The notes under the pieces: generated by a model
What the model was told of the DNA's origin: nothing
The model's database searches: none
Seen by the model: the letters and a program-made list of their open reading frames with translations, nothing else
DNA from: Mycobacterium sp. EPa45
GTDB taxonomy: Bacteria > Actinomycetota > Actinomycetes > Mycobacteriales > Mycobacteriaceae
Assembly (NCBI RefSeq): GCF_001021385.1
Contig: NZ_CP011773.1
Location: 4,402,001-4,466,000 of the forward strand
Direction: 5' to 3'
DNA length: 64,000 nucleotides
Part shown: positions 21,286-30,232 of the stretch, piece by piece
Layout: every line of letters begins with the position of its first letter
Position numbering within the stretch: the stretch's first letter is position 1
Made by a program: the position numbers and the translations under genes

Positions 21286-21551
21286 GTGCACGGTTGCTCT
21301 GACGCCGCTGCAGCGGCCAGCCCGGACCGCGGCGGCCGGCAAAACATTGAGCTATCCCGCCCACGGCCCTCCGCTATCTCATCGCCGCTGTGTTACGTCT
21401 GAGCCGTGTCGCGGTGGTGACACCGGCGTAACGAGGAGTTGTAGTGTGGCGGCGGGGGGGTTACATCAACTCTTCGCCGTGTCGTGAGACACGCGGTGGA
21501 GGGAACGGCACGCTTCGTTCACCGATTTCCGACCGTGGGGGGCACAGACAC
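21286..21551 (+). other. Intergenic stretch between tRNA-His and the methyltransferase gene
   Basis: About 266 bases with no convincing gene. It holds a GC-rich run with seven G around 21452-21458 and a GGGGGG stretch near 21536 that could act as ribosome-binding site for the gene at 21552. No integrase, direct repeat of the tRNA 3' end or clear promoter was seen. Confidence 0.4.
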
Positions 21552-22226
21552 ATGACAACTGGCGAGCCGAAAACGCGCTCTGGGGCCATCACACTGGCGG
21601 ACGTGAAGCGGATGCGTCGAGGGCTCTTGATGCACCACTGGCTGCGCGGCCGCCGTCTGGTAGAGGGATCGTCTTCCGCAGATGAGTTGTTGTACCTCGC
21701 GAACCTGGTGTCGCGCACCGACGCTCGCGTGATCGGCGAGATCGGCTTCAATGCCGGATTCTCGACCTACGCCTTCCTCAGCGCCGCCCCGGACACGCGC
21801 GTGGTTTCCTTCGACCTCGGCGAGCACGGATACACGCGGACGGCGAAGAAGCTGATCGACAAGACATTCCCGGGCAGGCACACGCTGGTCCTCGGGGACT
21901 CGACCAAGACAGTCCCCGACTACAAGGCCCAGAACTCCGACATGCGTTTCGACATCGCCTTCATCGACGGCGGTCACGAGTACGAGGTGGCCAAGGCCGA
22001 CATCGCCAATATGCGTGAGTTCTGCACCGATAAAACGGCCGTGGTCATGGACGATTTGACGCCGTGGCTCGAATGGGGTGAAGGTCCCATGCGGGCCTGG
22101 TCCGAAGCCATCGCCGCGGGAGTCGTCCGCCAAGAAGAAATGTTCAAAGACGGTGAACGGGTCGATGTGATGGAGCCGCCCGGCAAGAGAAGCTGGGCTT
22201 TGGGCCGCTACATCCCGCACCACTGA
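21552..22226 (+). CDS. SAM-dependent class I methyltransferase (Methyltransferase_24-like)
   Basis: A 224-residue protein. Residues about 55-75 hold motif I, VIGEIGFNAGFSTYAFLSAA, and RVVSFDLGEHGY is motif II with the acidic residue that binds the SAM ribose. FDIAFIDGGHEYEVAKADI is the motif IV region with an Asp-Gly-Gly-His signature common in Methyltransferase_24 proteins that modify sugars or small molecules. The substrate is unknown. It lies in an accessory stretch next to tRNA-His and has no obvious partner. An in-frame extension upstream to 21444 exists but lacks family character, so I chose ATG 21552. Confidence 0.75.
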   Translation: MTTGEPKTRSGAITLADVKRMRRGLLMHHWLRGRRLVEGSSSADELLYLANLVSRTDARVIGEIGFNAGFSTYAFLSAAPDTRVVSFDLGEHGYTRTAKKLIDKTFPGRHTLVLGDSTKTVPDYKAQNSDMRFDIAFIDGGHEYEVAKADIANMREFCTDKTAVVMDDLTPWLEWGEGPMRAWSEAIAAGVVRQEEMFKDGERVDVMEPPGKRSWALGRYIPHH

Positions 22227-22408
22227 GAGCGCCACCGCGGTCCGGGCCCGGCAGCTCCACGCCGGTCGCGGCCAGGGCTGGTTACCTGACTTTGTTCCGC
22301 CCGCGGGATCATGGCAAACATTGATGATTCAAAAACCTGCCCGCTGGGTATACCGCCCAACAATGTCCGGCGTCTCGGGGGACGCATCTTCGCGAAGGGA
22401 CCCGAGAG

Positions 22409-22867
22409 ATGAGTGTTGACGGATTCGCTAAATTCGAAGGTTCGCGGCAACTAGCTGCATGGGCCGATCGACTCGACGCCTTCGTCACAGCGCTCGATGC
22501 CATCGACGCCGACGACCCGCATACCTTCTGCGAGGATGCGTGGGACATCTGGGAGAGCGCAGCAATCTCCGATCCACCGTCGGTCACCGATCCGGCAATG
22601 CTTCTTGTGCTGGGCGTATTTGAGGTGTTGGCCGAGGCGATGACGCCCGAGCCCCAGGGTCAGCACAGAACCCCCGCGGGCACAGATCGGCCGACGCTTT
22701 CGACTGTCCATGCATCGCTGCTCGAGGGGCTTGACGGGGTTCGTCGTGAGTACGAACGGTGGCGGCATGAAGGTTTGCCAGCTCCTACCGCGGTCAAGGC
22801 GAGGAGCGCCGTCGCGATGACCGGATTGCAGGTTGCCACGCGGTTCGGTAACCAGCTTTCGGCATAG
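22409..22867 (+). CDS. Unknown protein, short tandem paralogue of the gene at 23090
   Basis: A 152-residue, probably helical, acidic protein of no family known to me. Residues about 14-80 align without gaps with residues about 20-86 of the next gene's product; a hand count gives about 40 identities in 66, including RLDAF, IDADDP and SDPP. A second weaker block (TVHASLLEGLDGVRREYERW against [20 protein letters not shown]) follows. The long C-terminal region of the neighbour is absent, so this is either a short family form or a truncated duplicate. ATG 22409 follows GGGACCCGAGAG. Confidence 0.6.
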   Translation: MSVDGFAKFEGSRQLAAWADRLDAFVTALDAIDADDPHTFCEDAWDIWESAAISDPPSVTDPAMLLVLGVFEVLAEAMTPEPQGQHRTPAGTDRPTLSTVHASLLEGLDGVRREYERWRHEGLPAPTAVKARSAVAMTGLQVATRFGNQLSA

Positions 22868-23089
22868 CGCCAACGAAGTAATTCCGCCCTTGGGCGGACT
22901 GCATCGACGTCCTCTGTGACCAGCGGTTCAATTCCCTGCTATGTGTGCCCGACGAGCGTTGATCTCACCCGTCGAGACAGCGAAACGGTAAAGATTTCGT
23001 CTGCTTGACGCAGTTAAGCGGGACAATTATTCGAACATGAGTTACCGTCGAGTAATAACTGCACCACTTAGCTGGGGGAGGGTTGCAGG

Positions 23090-24376
23090 GTGGACGGTCA
23101 CTCCACAATCCGCGAACCTGGGGGGTTCGCGGCAGACGCCGAACGTCTGAACGTCTGGTCCAACCGGCTCGATGCCTTCTATGCCGCCCTCGATGTGATC
23201 GACGCCGACGACCCCTTCGACTATTGCGCCGAGGCCTGGGAGATCTGGCAGGGGGCCGCGGCCAGCGATCCTCCGCCGGTGGCCGACCCCGCCGTCCTGG
23301 TGGTCCTCGGCGCCCTCCAGGCGCTGGCACACGCGATGACGTCGGCGACGCTCGACTACTACCGGACGGCGGACGTCCGCGACCGCATGACCCTCGAGGC
23401 GGTGCACGCCTCGCTCAGACACTGCCTGGGCGCGCTCCGGCGTGAGTGCCGGCGCTGGCTAGAGGAGGGTCCGCCACCGGCCGACGAGATCGACGCCCGC
23501 CGCACCGAAATGGTGGCCAGCCTGCAAGCCTCCGGGGCGCGGCCGACGGTGGACGCCGGGATCATGTTCGACAAGGTCTGTGCACTCACCGACGCGGAGA
23601 ACAAGCGGTATCGCGAGGCGTACGGCCGACTGCGGACGATGGTGAACCGAGACCTGTTGCAGCACATCACTGTCGAGATCGACACTCTGTCCGATGTGGT
23701 GGCCGGGATCGTGCTCGATCTACAAACCACCCACGGAACCACGTTCGATGGAGGCATCACCGAGGAGCGCCGGCGCAAGATCGGAGCGGCATTGACCTCG
23801 GTCACCGGCGCGCTGCACGACCACCAGGAGCAATCGATCGAGAACGCGGTCAAAGCCTTCGGCCACAGCAGCAGGCAGGCCGAGGCGGTCCGTGCGCTGT
23901 TCGACGACTTGAAGCGGTCCTCGTTCGACTACCGCTGGCTGAGCGAGCTACACCAGTGGATGCGACACCAGGACGGTGACGCACTGCGATACCAATTCAC
24001 CGGGCGCCGGCTCGGCGAGCCGCATGTGGACGTCCACCTCGACCGTCAATACATGGCGTTGCGCGCCGATCAGCCGAACTCGAACTTGCTCGCGCCCAGC
24101 GAGCTGGCGGTGATGACCCGCGATCCGAGCGTGCTGGACATGATCAAAGCGATCCAACCGAAGATGCATGCCCTACAGGCGCAGATCGACAAAATCATGT
24201 ATCCGACCGTCGCCGATGACGTCGCGACCGTCAAAGATCTGATCGTCCGTTTCGGTGGCCAAAAGGGCGTAGACGCCTTGAAATCTGCGCCCGGGTCCAC
24301 ACACGAACTGTGGACTCCCCCACACCTGTCGCCCCGGGTGCTGTCGTTCGTGCGAGCCTTCAACCAACCGCTCTAG
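23090..24376 (+). CDS. Unknown protein, long tandem paralogue with unique C-terminal domain
   Basis: A 428-residue protein with no recognised domain. Residues 1-150 are the module shared with the upstream gene. Residues 160-428 are a predicted all-helical region, with motifs such as [39 protein letters not shown] and [17 protein letters not shown]. No signal peptide or membrane segment is visible, so it is probably cytoplasmic. The start is GTG 23090 with GGGGGAGGG about ten bases upstream. A weak promoter (TTGACG at 23005, 17-base spacer) may precede it. Its stop shares CTAG (24373-24376) with convergent ldtB. Confidence 0.6.
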   Translation: MDGHSTIREPGGFAADAERLNVWSNRLDAFYAALDVIDADDPFDYCAEAWEIWQGAAASDPPPVADPAVLVVLGALQALAHAMTSATLDYYRTADVRDRMTLEAVHASLRHCLGALRRECRRWLEEGPPPADEIDARRTEMVASLQASGARPTVDAGIMFDKVCALTDAENKRYREAYGRLRTMVNRDLLQHITVEIDTLSDVVAGIVLDLQTTHGTTFDGGITEERRRKIGAALTSVTGALHDHQEQSIENAVKAFGHSSRQAEAVRALFDDLKRSSFDYRWLSELHQWMRHQDGDALRYQFTGRRLGEPHVDVHLDRQYMALRADQPNSNLLAPSELAVMTRDPSVLDMIKAIQPKMHALQAQIDKIMYPTVADDVATVKDLIVRFGGQKGVDALKSAPGSTHELWTPPHLSPRVLSFVRAFNQPL

Positions 24377-25593
24377 GCGTTGGCGTTTCCCGCTTTCCAC
24401 TGCTGCCACGGAATGTTCCAGTCCCCGAGGCCCTCGGTGCCCGGCAGGGTCGAGCCGACGGTGTTGTGCACCTCGACGATGTCGCCGCGTTTGGTGTTGT
24501 CATAGAACCAGCGTGCATTGCTCGGACTGACATTCAGGCAGCCGTGGCTGGTGTTGGAGTAGCCCTGCGCTCCGACCGACCACGGCGCGGAGTGGACGTA
24601 GATGCCGCTGTAGGACATCTGGGTGGCCCAGTCCACCTCGGTGCGATACCCGTTGGGCGAGTTGGACGGAACGCCGTAGGTGGATGAGTCCATGATCAGA
24701 TGGGAGAACCGGTCGCCGATGATGTAGACACCGTTGTTGGTCGGTGTGCTGCTCTTGCCCATCGAGATCGGGATGGTCCTGATTATTTCGCCGTTGCGCC
24801 GGACGGTCAGCTGCTTGGTGTCGTCGTCGGCGGTGGCGATCACCTCGTCGCCGATGGTGAAGCGCGAAGTCAGATTCTCCTGACCGAACAACCCGTCGCC
24901 GAGATCGACACCGTAGGTGTTGGCCTGGACGTCGACGGTGGTGCCCGGCTTCCAGAAGTTCTCTGGACGCCAACGCACCTCGCGGTTGTTGAGCCAGTAG
25001 AAGGCGCCCTCGACGGGAGGGTTGGTGGTCACCTTGATCGCGCGTTCGGCCGCTGCACGGTTGGGGATGTTCTCGTCGAAGCGCACTGCGATCGGCTGAC
25101 CGACACCGACGACCTCACCGTCACCGGGCAGTAGGTACGGCATGGTCAGGTTTTCCGGCGATTGGGTCTCGAAGGTCAGCTTTTCGGTCGTCACGCCGCC
25201 GAGACCCAGCGACTGGGCGCTCAGCGTGTAGCTCTTGTTGTAGCCCAGGGGCTCACTGGTCGACCACGTCACGCCGTCCGGGCTCAGCGTGCCGGCCACC
25301 TGCTTGCCGGACTCGCTGACCATCGTCACCGACCCGAGCACGCCGCCGCTGGCGCTCACCGAAACCGGACGGTCGAGCGGTACGTCGACCGCACCGTCCT
25401 TGACCGACACCGTCAGCTGCGGGACGAGCAGGTCGCTGTAGGGCGTGCCCTTGTCGGCAATGACCTTCACCGGCGCAGGCGCCGGTTCACTGCTACTACA
25501 CCCGCTGAGCCCGATGAGCAGGGCGGGAAGGATCGCAAGGGCAGCCAGCCGGGTCCGAGACCGCGGCCGGTTCACCGTGCCGACCTGCCACAT
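24373..25593 (-). CDS. ldtB: L,D-transpeptidase lipoprotein (LdtMt2 / LppS type)
   Basis: A 406-residue peptidoglycan L,D-transpeptidase making 3-3 cross-links. A lipoprotein signal [11 protein letters not shown] gives the lipidated Cys. Two Ig-like domains (residues about 55-250) follow, then the YkuD catalytic domain with [11 protein letters not shown] and the SHGCLN motif, whose Cys is the nucleophile. The C-terminal extension ends QQWKAGN. It matches Rv2518c, the main carbapenem-targeted L,D-transpeptidase of M. tuberculosis. I use ATG 25593 ([13 protein letters not shown]), which gives a normal n-region; an upstream ATG at 25641 would add 16 residues. Confidence 0.92.
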   Translation of the reverse strand: MWQVGTVNRPRSRTRLAALAILPALLIGLSGCSSSEPAPAPVKVIADKGTPYSDLLVPQLTVSVKDGAVDVPLDRPVSVSASGGVLGSVTMVSESGKQVAGTLSPDGVTWSTSEPLGYNKSYTLSAQSLGLGGVTTEKLTFETQSPENLTMPYLLPGDGEVVGVGQPIAVRFDENIPNRAAAERAIKVTTNPPVEGAFYWLNNREVRWRPENFWKPGTTVDVQANTYGVDLGDGLFGQENLTSRFTIGDEVIATADDDTKQLTVRRNGEIIRTIPISMGKSSTPTNNGVYIIGDRFSHLIMDSSTYGVPSNSPNGYRTEVDWATQMSYSGIYVHSAPWSVGAQGYSNTSHGCLNVSPSNARWFYDNTKRGDIVEVHNTVGSTLPGTEGLGDWNIPWQQWKAGNANA

Positions 25594-25758
25594 AACGCCC
25601 TCAATCTTGCTAGCTGTGCGAACGCTGGGAATGTTTGGCAATAGTCTAAGGGAACGCCTAGGCTGGTGGCGACTACGCAGATCAGCAGCTCGACTCAGGC
25701 CGCCAGCTGGATTTCATGTTCGGCAGTGGTGTTTGTTATTGTCGCTGACGCGGTTCAC

Positions 25759-25831
<73 letters not shown>

Positions 25832-25838
25832 CAGCAGC

Positions 25839-25864
25839 AAGAGCCCCGCCTCGGCGGGGCTCTT
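25839..25864 (+). terminator. GC-rich hairpin after tRNA-Lys, no U tract
   Basis: AAGAGCCCCG (25839-25848) and CGGGGCTCTT (25855-25864) are perfect inverted arms around CCTCGG. No T run follows (GGCGTATGC), so it would be a U-less terminator or a processing barrier. Confidence 0.6.
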
Positions 25865-25966
25865 GGCGTATGCAGGGACTTCACAGAAAGCCCTCCTCGC
25901 GCCCGGCCTGCAGTGACAGAATCAGCGCAGCCGTCAGTTCTCTGACCACCGTCCCGGGGGGCACCC

Positions 25967-27553
25967 ATGGTGCACACCAAATATGTTGTGCGCATTGGCA
26001 TCATCGCCATCACGCTGGCCTTCGGATGGGCGCTGCTGTCCTCCCCCGGTATCGCGGTGGCCGACACTGCGGCAGGCTCCGGATCGACGGCATCGCATGC
26101 GCCCCGAACCGGCAAGGCCGCCCCACGCCCTCGACCACAGTCCGCCACCGCACGTAGGGCCCCCGACACCGTGGTGCCGAACCAGTCGACCACCGTCACC
26201 ACGACTCCACGCCCACGAGCCGCCCACGCCACGCCTGTCGCACCGGCCAGATCGGCGAACTCGATCGTCTCGGACGTAACCGCATGCGCCTGCAACCTGC
26301 TCAAGACCGTCGCCACCTACGGCGCCCTCTTCGCGTCCGAGCTGCGGCCACCGACCATCCCGCCGCCGCCACCCGACCCGTTCGGCGCGTGGACCGTGCT
26401 GGCCTGGGTGCGCAAGCAAGCCGAGGGTGCGATCGAGCAGATCGCCGCACAGCCGGTGGTCAAGCAGGTGGTACAGGCCGTCGAACGCTTCGCTGAACGG
26501 ACCTACGCCGCGATCATGGCGTGCGGGACCACACCCACCGGGCCGCCCGTATTCGAGCGCACACCAATCGCTTCGGGCCTTTCCAGCCCCACCGATTTCG
26601 TCGTCCTGCCCGATGGCCGCATCCTGATCACCGAAAAAGCCGGCGCCATTCGGGTGTATGAAAACGGCGCGCTGCGCCCCGACCCCCTCCTCGTGCTGCC
26701 GACGCGAACCGAAGGCGAACGCGGATTGCTCGGCATCGCCGCGGACCCGAGCTTCGCCGACAACGGCTTCATCTACGTCGCGTACACCACCACCGATGCG
26801 CACTACCAACTGTCGCGCTACACCGTCACCGCTGATGGCATCGACCCCAATTCGGTGAAGCCGCTGTTCCGTTCAGTTGATGTGGAGGCGAACAACCACC
26901 AGGGCGGCGAACTGGTGTTCGGCCCCGACGGCAAGCTCTACTGGGGCATCGGTGACAACACCGTCGGCACCAACGCCCGGGACCTGTCCAACATCCACGG
27001 CAAGATCCTGCGGCTGAACCCGACGGACGGCTCTGCACCGCAAGATAATCCGTTCGTCAACAGCCAGGGCGCCGTGCCCCAGATCTGGGCCTACGGCCTG
27101 CGCAATCCGTTCCGACTGGAATTCACTCCCGACGGCCGGTTGCTGGCCGGCGACGTCGGCAACAATGCCGTCGAAGAGCTGGACCTCATCACCAAGGGCG
27201 GCGATTACGGATGGCCGGGCGCCGAAGGTGTCTGCGCCAGTTGCACTTCCACCAATCCGATCTATACCTACGACCATTCCACCGGCAATGCGGCCATCAC
27301 CTCGGTCCTGTACTACACCGGTACCGCCTTCGGTCCGAGCTACCAGAACACGGTGTTCATCGCCGACTACATCCGGGGCTGGATCAAGAATTTGACGTTC
27401 AATTCCGACTTCTCGACGTTGGTAGGAGAGACGACGTTCGACGCCGTCGCCGGCAGCACCGTCAAGCTCGCTCAGGGACCCGACGGCACCATCTACCAGC
27501 TGACGATCTTCCCAGGCGAGCTGTCGATTCTGAGCCCTGCGGCTAGCGTCTAG
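25967..27553 (+). CDS. Secreted glucose/sorbosone dehydrogenase-type (PQQ-like) beta-propeller oxidoreductase
   Basis: A 528-residue exported protein. The Sec signal is VVRIGIIAITLAFGWALLSS, with AVADTAAG as likely cleavage site. A disordered Ser/Thr/Arg/Pro linker runs to about residue 100. The GSDH propeller begins near residue 195 and shows the family landmarks SGLSSPTDFVVLPDGRILIT, GERGLLGIAADPSFA, QGGELVFGPDGKLYWGIGDN, YGLRNPFRLEFTPDGRLLAG and DYGWPGAEG. Such proteins oxidise sugars using PQQ in Gram-negatives; whether this host supplies PQQ is unknown. The ATG at 25967 follows GGGGGG. The FAD oxidase gene begins three bases after its stop, so both are probably one operon. Confidence 0.82.
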   Translation: MVHTKYVVRIGIIAITLAFGWALLSSPGIAVADTAAGSGSTASHAPRTGKAAPRPRPQSATARRAPDTVVPNQSTTVTTTPRPRAAHATPVAPARSANSIVSDVTACACNLLKTVATYGALFASELRPPTIPPPPPDPFGAWTVLAWVRKQAEGAIEQIAAQPVVKQVVQAVERFAERTYAAIMACGTTPTGPPVFERTPIASGLSSPTDFVVLPDGRILITEKAGAIRVYENGALRPDPLLVLPTRTEGERGLLGIAADPSFADNGFIYVAYTTTDAHYQLSRYTVTADGIDPNSVKPLFRSVDVEANNHQGGELVFGPDGKLYWGIGDNTVGTNARDLSNIHGKILRLNPTDGSAPQDNPFVNSQGAVPQIWAYGLRNPFRLEFTPDGRLLAGDVGNNAVEELDLITKGGDYGWPGAEGVCASCTSTNPIYTYDHSTGNAAITSVLYYTGTAFGPSYQNTVFIADYIRGWIKNLTFNSDFSTLVGETTFDAVAGSTVKLAQGPDGTIYQLTIFPGELSILSPAASV

Positions 27554-27556
27554 AAC

Positions 27557-28930
27557 ATGCCCGACCTGGCGACGCTCTTCTCCGACATCGTCGGGCACAG
27601 CCATCTGCTGACCGGTGACGCCATCACCGACGACTACGGCCACGACGAGGCGCTGACCATAACACCGCAGCGGCCCGCCTATGTCGCCAAGCCCGCCACC
27701 GCCGAGGAGGTCGCTGGGCTGCTGAAAACCGCGACCGCACACCGCGTTCCGGTGACCGCGCGCGGGTCGGGCTGCGGCCTGTCCGGTGCAGCCCAACCGG
27801 TCGCCGACGGGCTGCTGATTTCCTTCGAGCGGATGAACTCGATCCTGGAGATCGATACCGACAATCACGTCGCGGTGGTCCAGCCGGGCGTCACGCTGAC
27901 CGAGCTCGACGCCGAGACCGCACGGGTGGGACTGAGTTACACCGTCTATCCGGGCGAGCTGTCCTCCAGCGTCGGTGGCAACGTCGGAACCAACGCCGGC
28001 GGTATGCGGGCCGTGAAATACGGAGTCACCCGCCACAACGTGCTGGGCCTGCAGGCCGTGTTACCGACCGGCGAAATCATCCGCACCGGCGGGAAGATGT
28101 CGAAGATCTCCACCGGCTACGACCTCACCCAGTTGATCATCGGCTCGGAGGGCACGCTGGCCCTGGCCACCGAGGTGACAGTCAAACTGGTGCCCCGGCT
28201 GGCGCACAGCGCCACCGTGCTGGCACCGTTCGACAATTTCGACCAGGTCATGGCCGCCGTGCCGAAGCTCATCTCAAGCGGACTGAACCCGACGATCGTC
28301 GAATACATCGACAACGTCGTGATGGCCGCGATCGTCAACGCCGAGAAGCTGGAACTGGGGATCCCCGCGCAGATCCGAGACACGTGCGCGGCCTACCTCG
28401 TCGTCGCCCTGGAGAACAACCACACCGATCGCCTCGATGACGACGCCGCCACGCTGGGCGCGCTGCTCAGCGACTGGGGCGCCTTGGATGCCTATGTGCT
28501 GCAGGGAAATTCGGCGCGCCGACTGATCGTGGCACGCGAGAACGTGTTCTGGACGGCCAAGGCGATCGGCGCCGACGACATCATCGACGTCGTCGTGCCC
28601 CGGGCGGCGATGCCGGAGTTCCTCCGCCGGGCCCGCGACATCGCGCTGGCCGAGGGGGTCGGCATGAGTGGGTGCGGGCACGCCGGCGACGGCAATGTGC
28701 ACGGCGTGCTGTTCTGCAAGGACCCAGCACTCCGCAAGAAGCTGCTCACCGAGATCTTCGCTTTTGCCATGTCGCTGGGCGGGGCGATCTCCGGCGAGCA
28801 TGGCGTCGGGCGAGCGAAAGCCGACTACTTCTGCGAGCTGGAGGATCCGGCCAAGCTGGCGTTGATGCAGCGGATCAAGGCCGGCTTCGACCCCGCCGGC
28901 ATCCTGAACCCCGGCGTCGTTTTCGTCTGA
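27557..28930 (+). CDS. FAD-linked oxidase, glycolate/D-lactate dehydrogenase (GlcD) type
   Basis: A 457-residue VAO/PCMH-family flavoprotein. The FAD-binding half contains VPVTARGSGCGLSGAAQPVA and SSSVGGNVGTNAGGMRAVKYG, with LGLQAVLPTGEIIRTGGKMS further on. The C-terminal half ends with GEHGVGRAKADYF and GILNPGVVFV, both standard in GlcD/D-lactate dehydrogenases. A CGHAGDGNVHGVLF segment supplies metal or substrate ligands. Substrate specificity cannot be told. It follows the GSDH-type gene by three bases and precedes the P450 by about 100 bases. Confidence 0.88.
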   Translation: MPDLATLFSDIVGHSHLLTGDAITDDYGHDEALTITPQRPAYVAKPATAEEVAGLLKTATAHRVPVTARGSGCGLSGAAQPVADGLLISFERMNSILEIDTDNHVAVVQPGVTLTELDAETARVGLSYTVYPGELSSSVGGNVGTNAGGMRAVKYGVTRHNVLGLQAVLPTGEIIRTGGKMSKISTGYDLTQLIIGSEGTLALATEVTVKLVPRLAHSATVLAPFDNFDQVMAAVPKLISSGLNPTIVEYIDNVVMAAIVNAEKLELGIPAQIRDTCAAYLVVALENNHTDRLDDDAATLGALLSDWGALDAYVLQGNSARRLIVARENVFWTAKAIGADDIIDVVVPRAAMPEFLRRARDIALAEGVGMSGCGHAGDGNVHGVLFCKDPALRKKLLTEIFAFAMSLGGAISGEHGVGRAKADYFCELEDPAKLALMQRIKAGFDPAGILNPGVVFV

Positions 28931-28987
28931 GGGCATCCCTTGACCGCCCCTCGCCAGGGCTGCTAAACATGGCACCACCCGAGAGTT

Positions 28988-29001
28988 TGAGCGATCGCTC
29001 A
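28988..29001. promoter_or_regulatory. Perfect 14-bp palindrome, probable TetR-type operator of the P450 gene
   Basis: TGAGCGATCGCTCA is self-complementary over its full length and lies 31 bases upstream of the ATG at 29033, where a repressor could block transcription. The GAGCGATCGCTC core is like sites bound by TetR-family regulators. No tetR gene is adjacent. Confidence 0.5.
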
Positions 29002-29032
29002 GCGCCCGTCGGGCCACACCTGGGGATGGATC

Positions 29033-30232
29033 ATGGCGCTTGCGAACGACACCGTCTACTACGACCCCTATGACGTCGACATCGTCGCCGACCCCTATCC
29101 GGTGTACGCCCGCCTGCGCGACGAGGCGCCGATCTACCACAACGAACGCCACGACTTCTGGACACTGTCACGGCACTCCGACGTCGAGGCCGCGCTGTCG
29201 AACTGGGAGACGTTCTCCAACAGCCGCAGCGACATCCTGGAATTGATCAAGTCCGACTTCGACATGCCCGGCGGCGTGATGATGTTCCAGGACCCGCCCG
29301 CCCACACCCAGTTGCGCGGCCTGATGTCGCGGGTGTTCACCCCGCGGCGGATGGCCGAGATCGAAGACCAGATCCGCCGGTACTGCATCGGCTGCCTCGA
29401 TCCGCTCGTCGGGTCCGGCGGCTTCGACATCATCGCCGAACTGGCCTCGATGATGCCGATGCGGGTGATCGGGATGCTACTGGGAATCCCTGAGTCGGAA
29501 CAGGTTTCGGTGCGCGACGCCAACGATGCCAACCTGCGCACCAAGCCCGGCGCCCCGATGAAGGTCGCCGATCCCGACCGTATCGCCGATGGGCGCATCT
29601 ACGCCGACTACGTCGAGTGGCGGTCCCACAACCCGTCGGACGACCTGATGACCGCACTGCTCAACGTCGAGTTCACCGACGACGAGGGCGTGACCCGCAA
29701 GCTGACGCGGAAAGAGGTGCTGCACTACACCCAGGTCGTGGCCGGCGCAGGTAACGAGACGACGGGCCGGCTGATCGGCTGGCTGGCCAAGGTCCTGGCC
29801 GAGCACCCCGACCAGCGCCGCGACGTGAGGAACGACCGCTCGCTGCTGAACCGCACGATCGACGAGACCCTGCGTTTCGAACCGACCGGGCCGCATGTCG
29901 GGCGATACGTGATCAGGGACTTCGAGTGCTACGGCACGACGGTCCCTGCCGGCAGCGCGATGCTGCTGCTGTTCGGCGCGGCCAACCGTGATCCACGCCG
30001 CTACGACAACCCCGACACGTTCGACATCCACCGCGACACGATCAGCCATCTCACGTTCGGCAAGGGTGTGCATTACTGCCTCGGCGCGAACCTGGCCCGC
30101 CTCGAGGGTCGGGTCGCGCTCGACGAGCTGCTCAACCGCTTCCCCGAATGGGACATCGACTACGCAGGTGCCAAACTCGCTCCGACGTCCACCGTGCGGG
30201 GCTGGGAGCGGCTGCCCATTCTGTTGCCCTGA
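29033..30232 (+). CDS. Cytochrome P450
   Basis: A 399-residue soluble P450. The I-helix oxygen-activation motif is VVAGAGNETTGRLIGW near residues 237-252, and the K-helix ExxR is ETLR. The heme-binding loop FGKGVHYCLGANLARLE places the axial Cys at residue 349. The substrate-recognition region between 60 and 100 is normal. The subfamily is undetermined; it looks like the steroid/terpene-type bacterial CYPs common in mycobacteria. The electron donor (ferredoxin) gene is not adjacent, so partners must be elsewhere. A palindrome upstream suggests repression. ATG 29033 is preceded by TGGGGATGGATC. Confidence 0.92.
   Translation: MALANDTVYYDPYDVDIVADPYPVYARLRDEAPIYHNERHDFWTLSRHSDVEAALSNWETFSNSRSDILELIKSDFDMPGGVMMFQDPPAHTQLRGLMSRVFTPRRMAEIEDQIRRYCIGCLDPLVGSGGFDIIAELASMMPMRVIGMLLGIPESEQVSVRDANDANLRTKPGAPMKVADPDRIADGRIYADYVEWRSHNPSDDLMTALLNVEFTDDEGVTRKLTRKEVLHYTQVVAGAGNETTGRLIGWLAKVLAEHPDQRRDVRNDRSLLNRTIDETLRFEPTGPHVGRYVIRDFECYGTTVPAGSAMLLLFGAANRDPRRYDNPDTFDIHRDTISHLTFGKGVHYCLGANLARLEGRVALDELLNRFPEWDIDYAGAKLAPTSTVRGWERLPILLP

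Noticed and set aside
21172..24376. A mobile element or prophage integrated at tRNA-His
   Set aside because: No integrase, transposase or duplicated tRNA end was found in the stretch.
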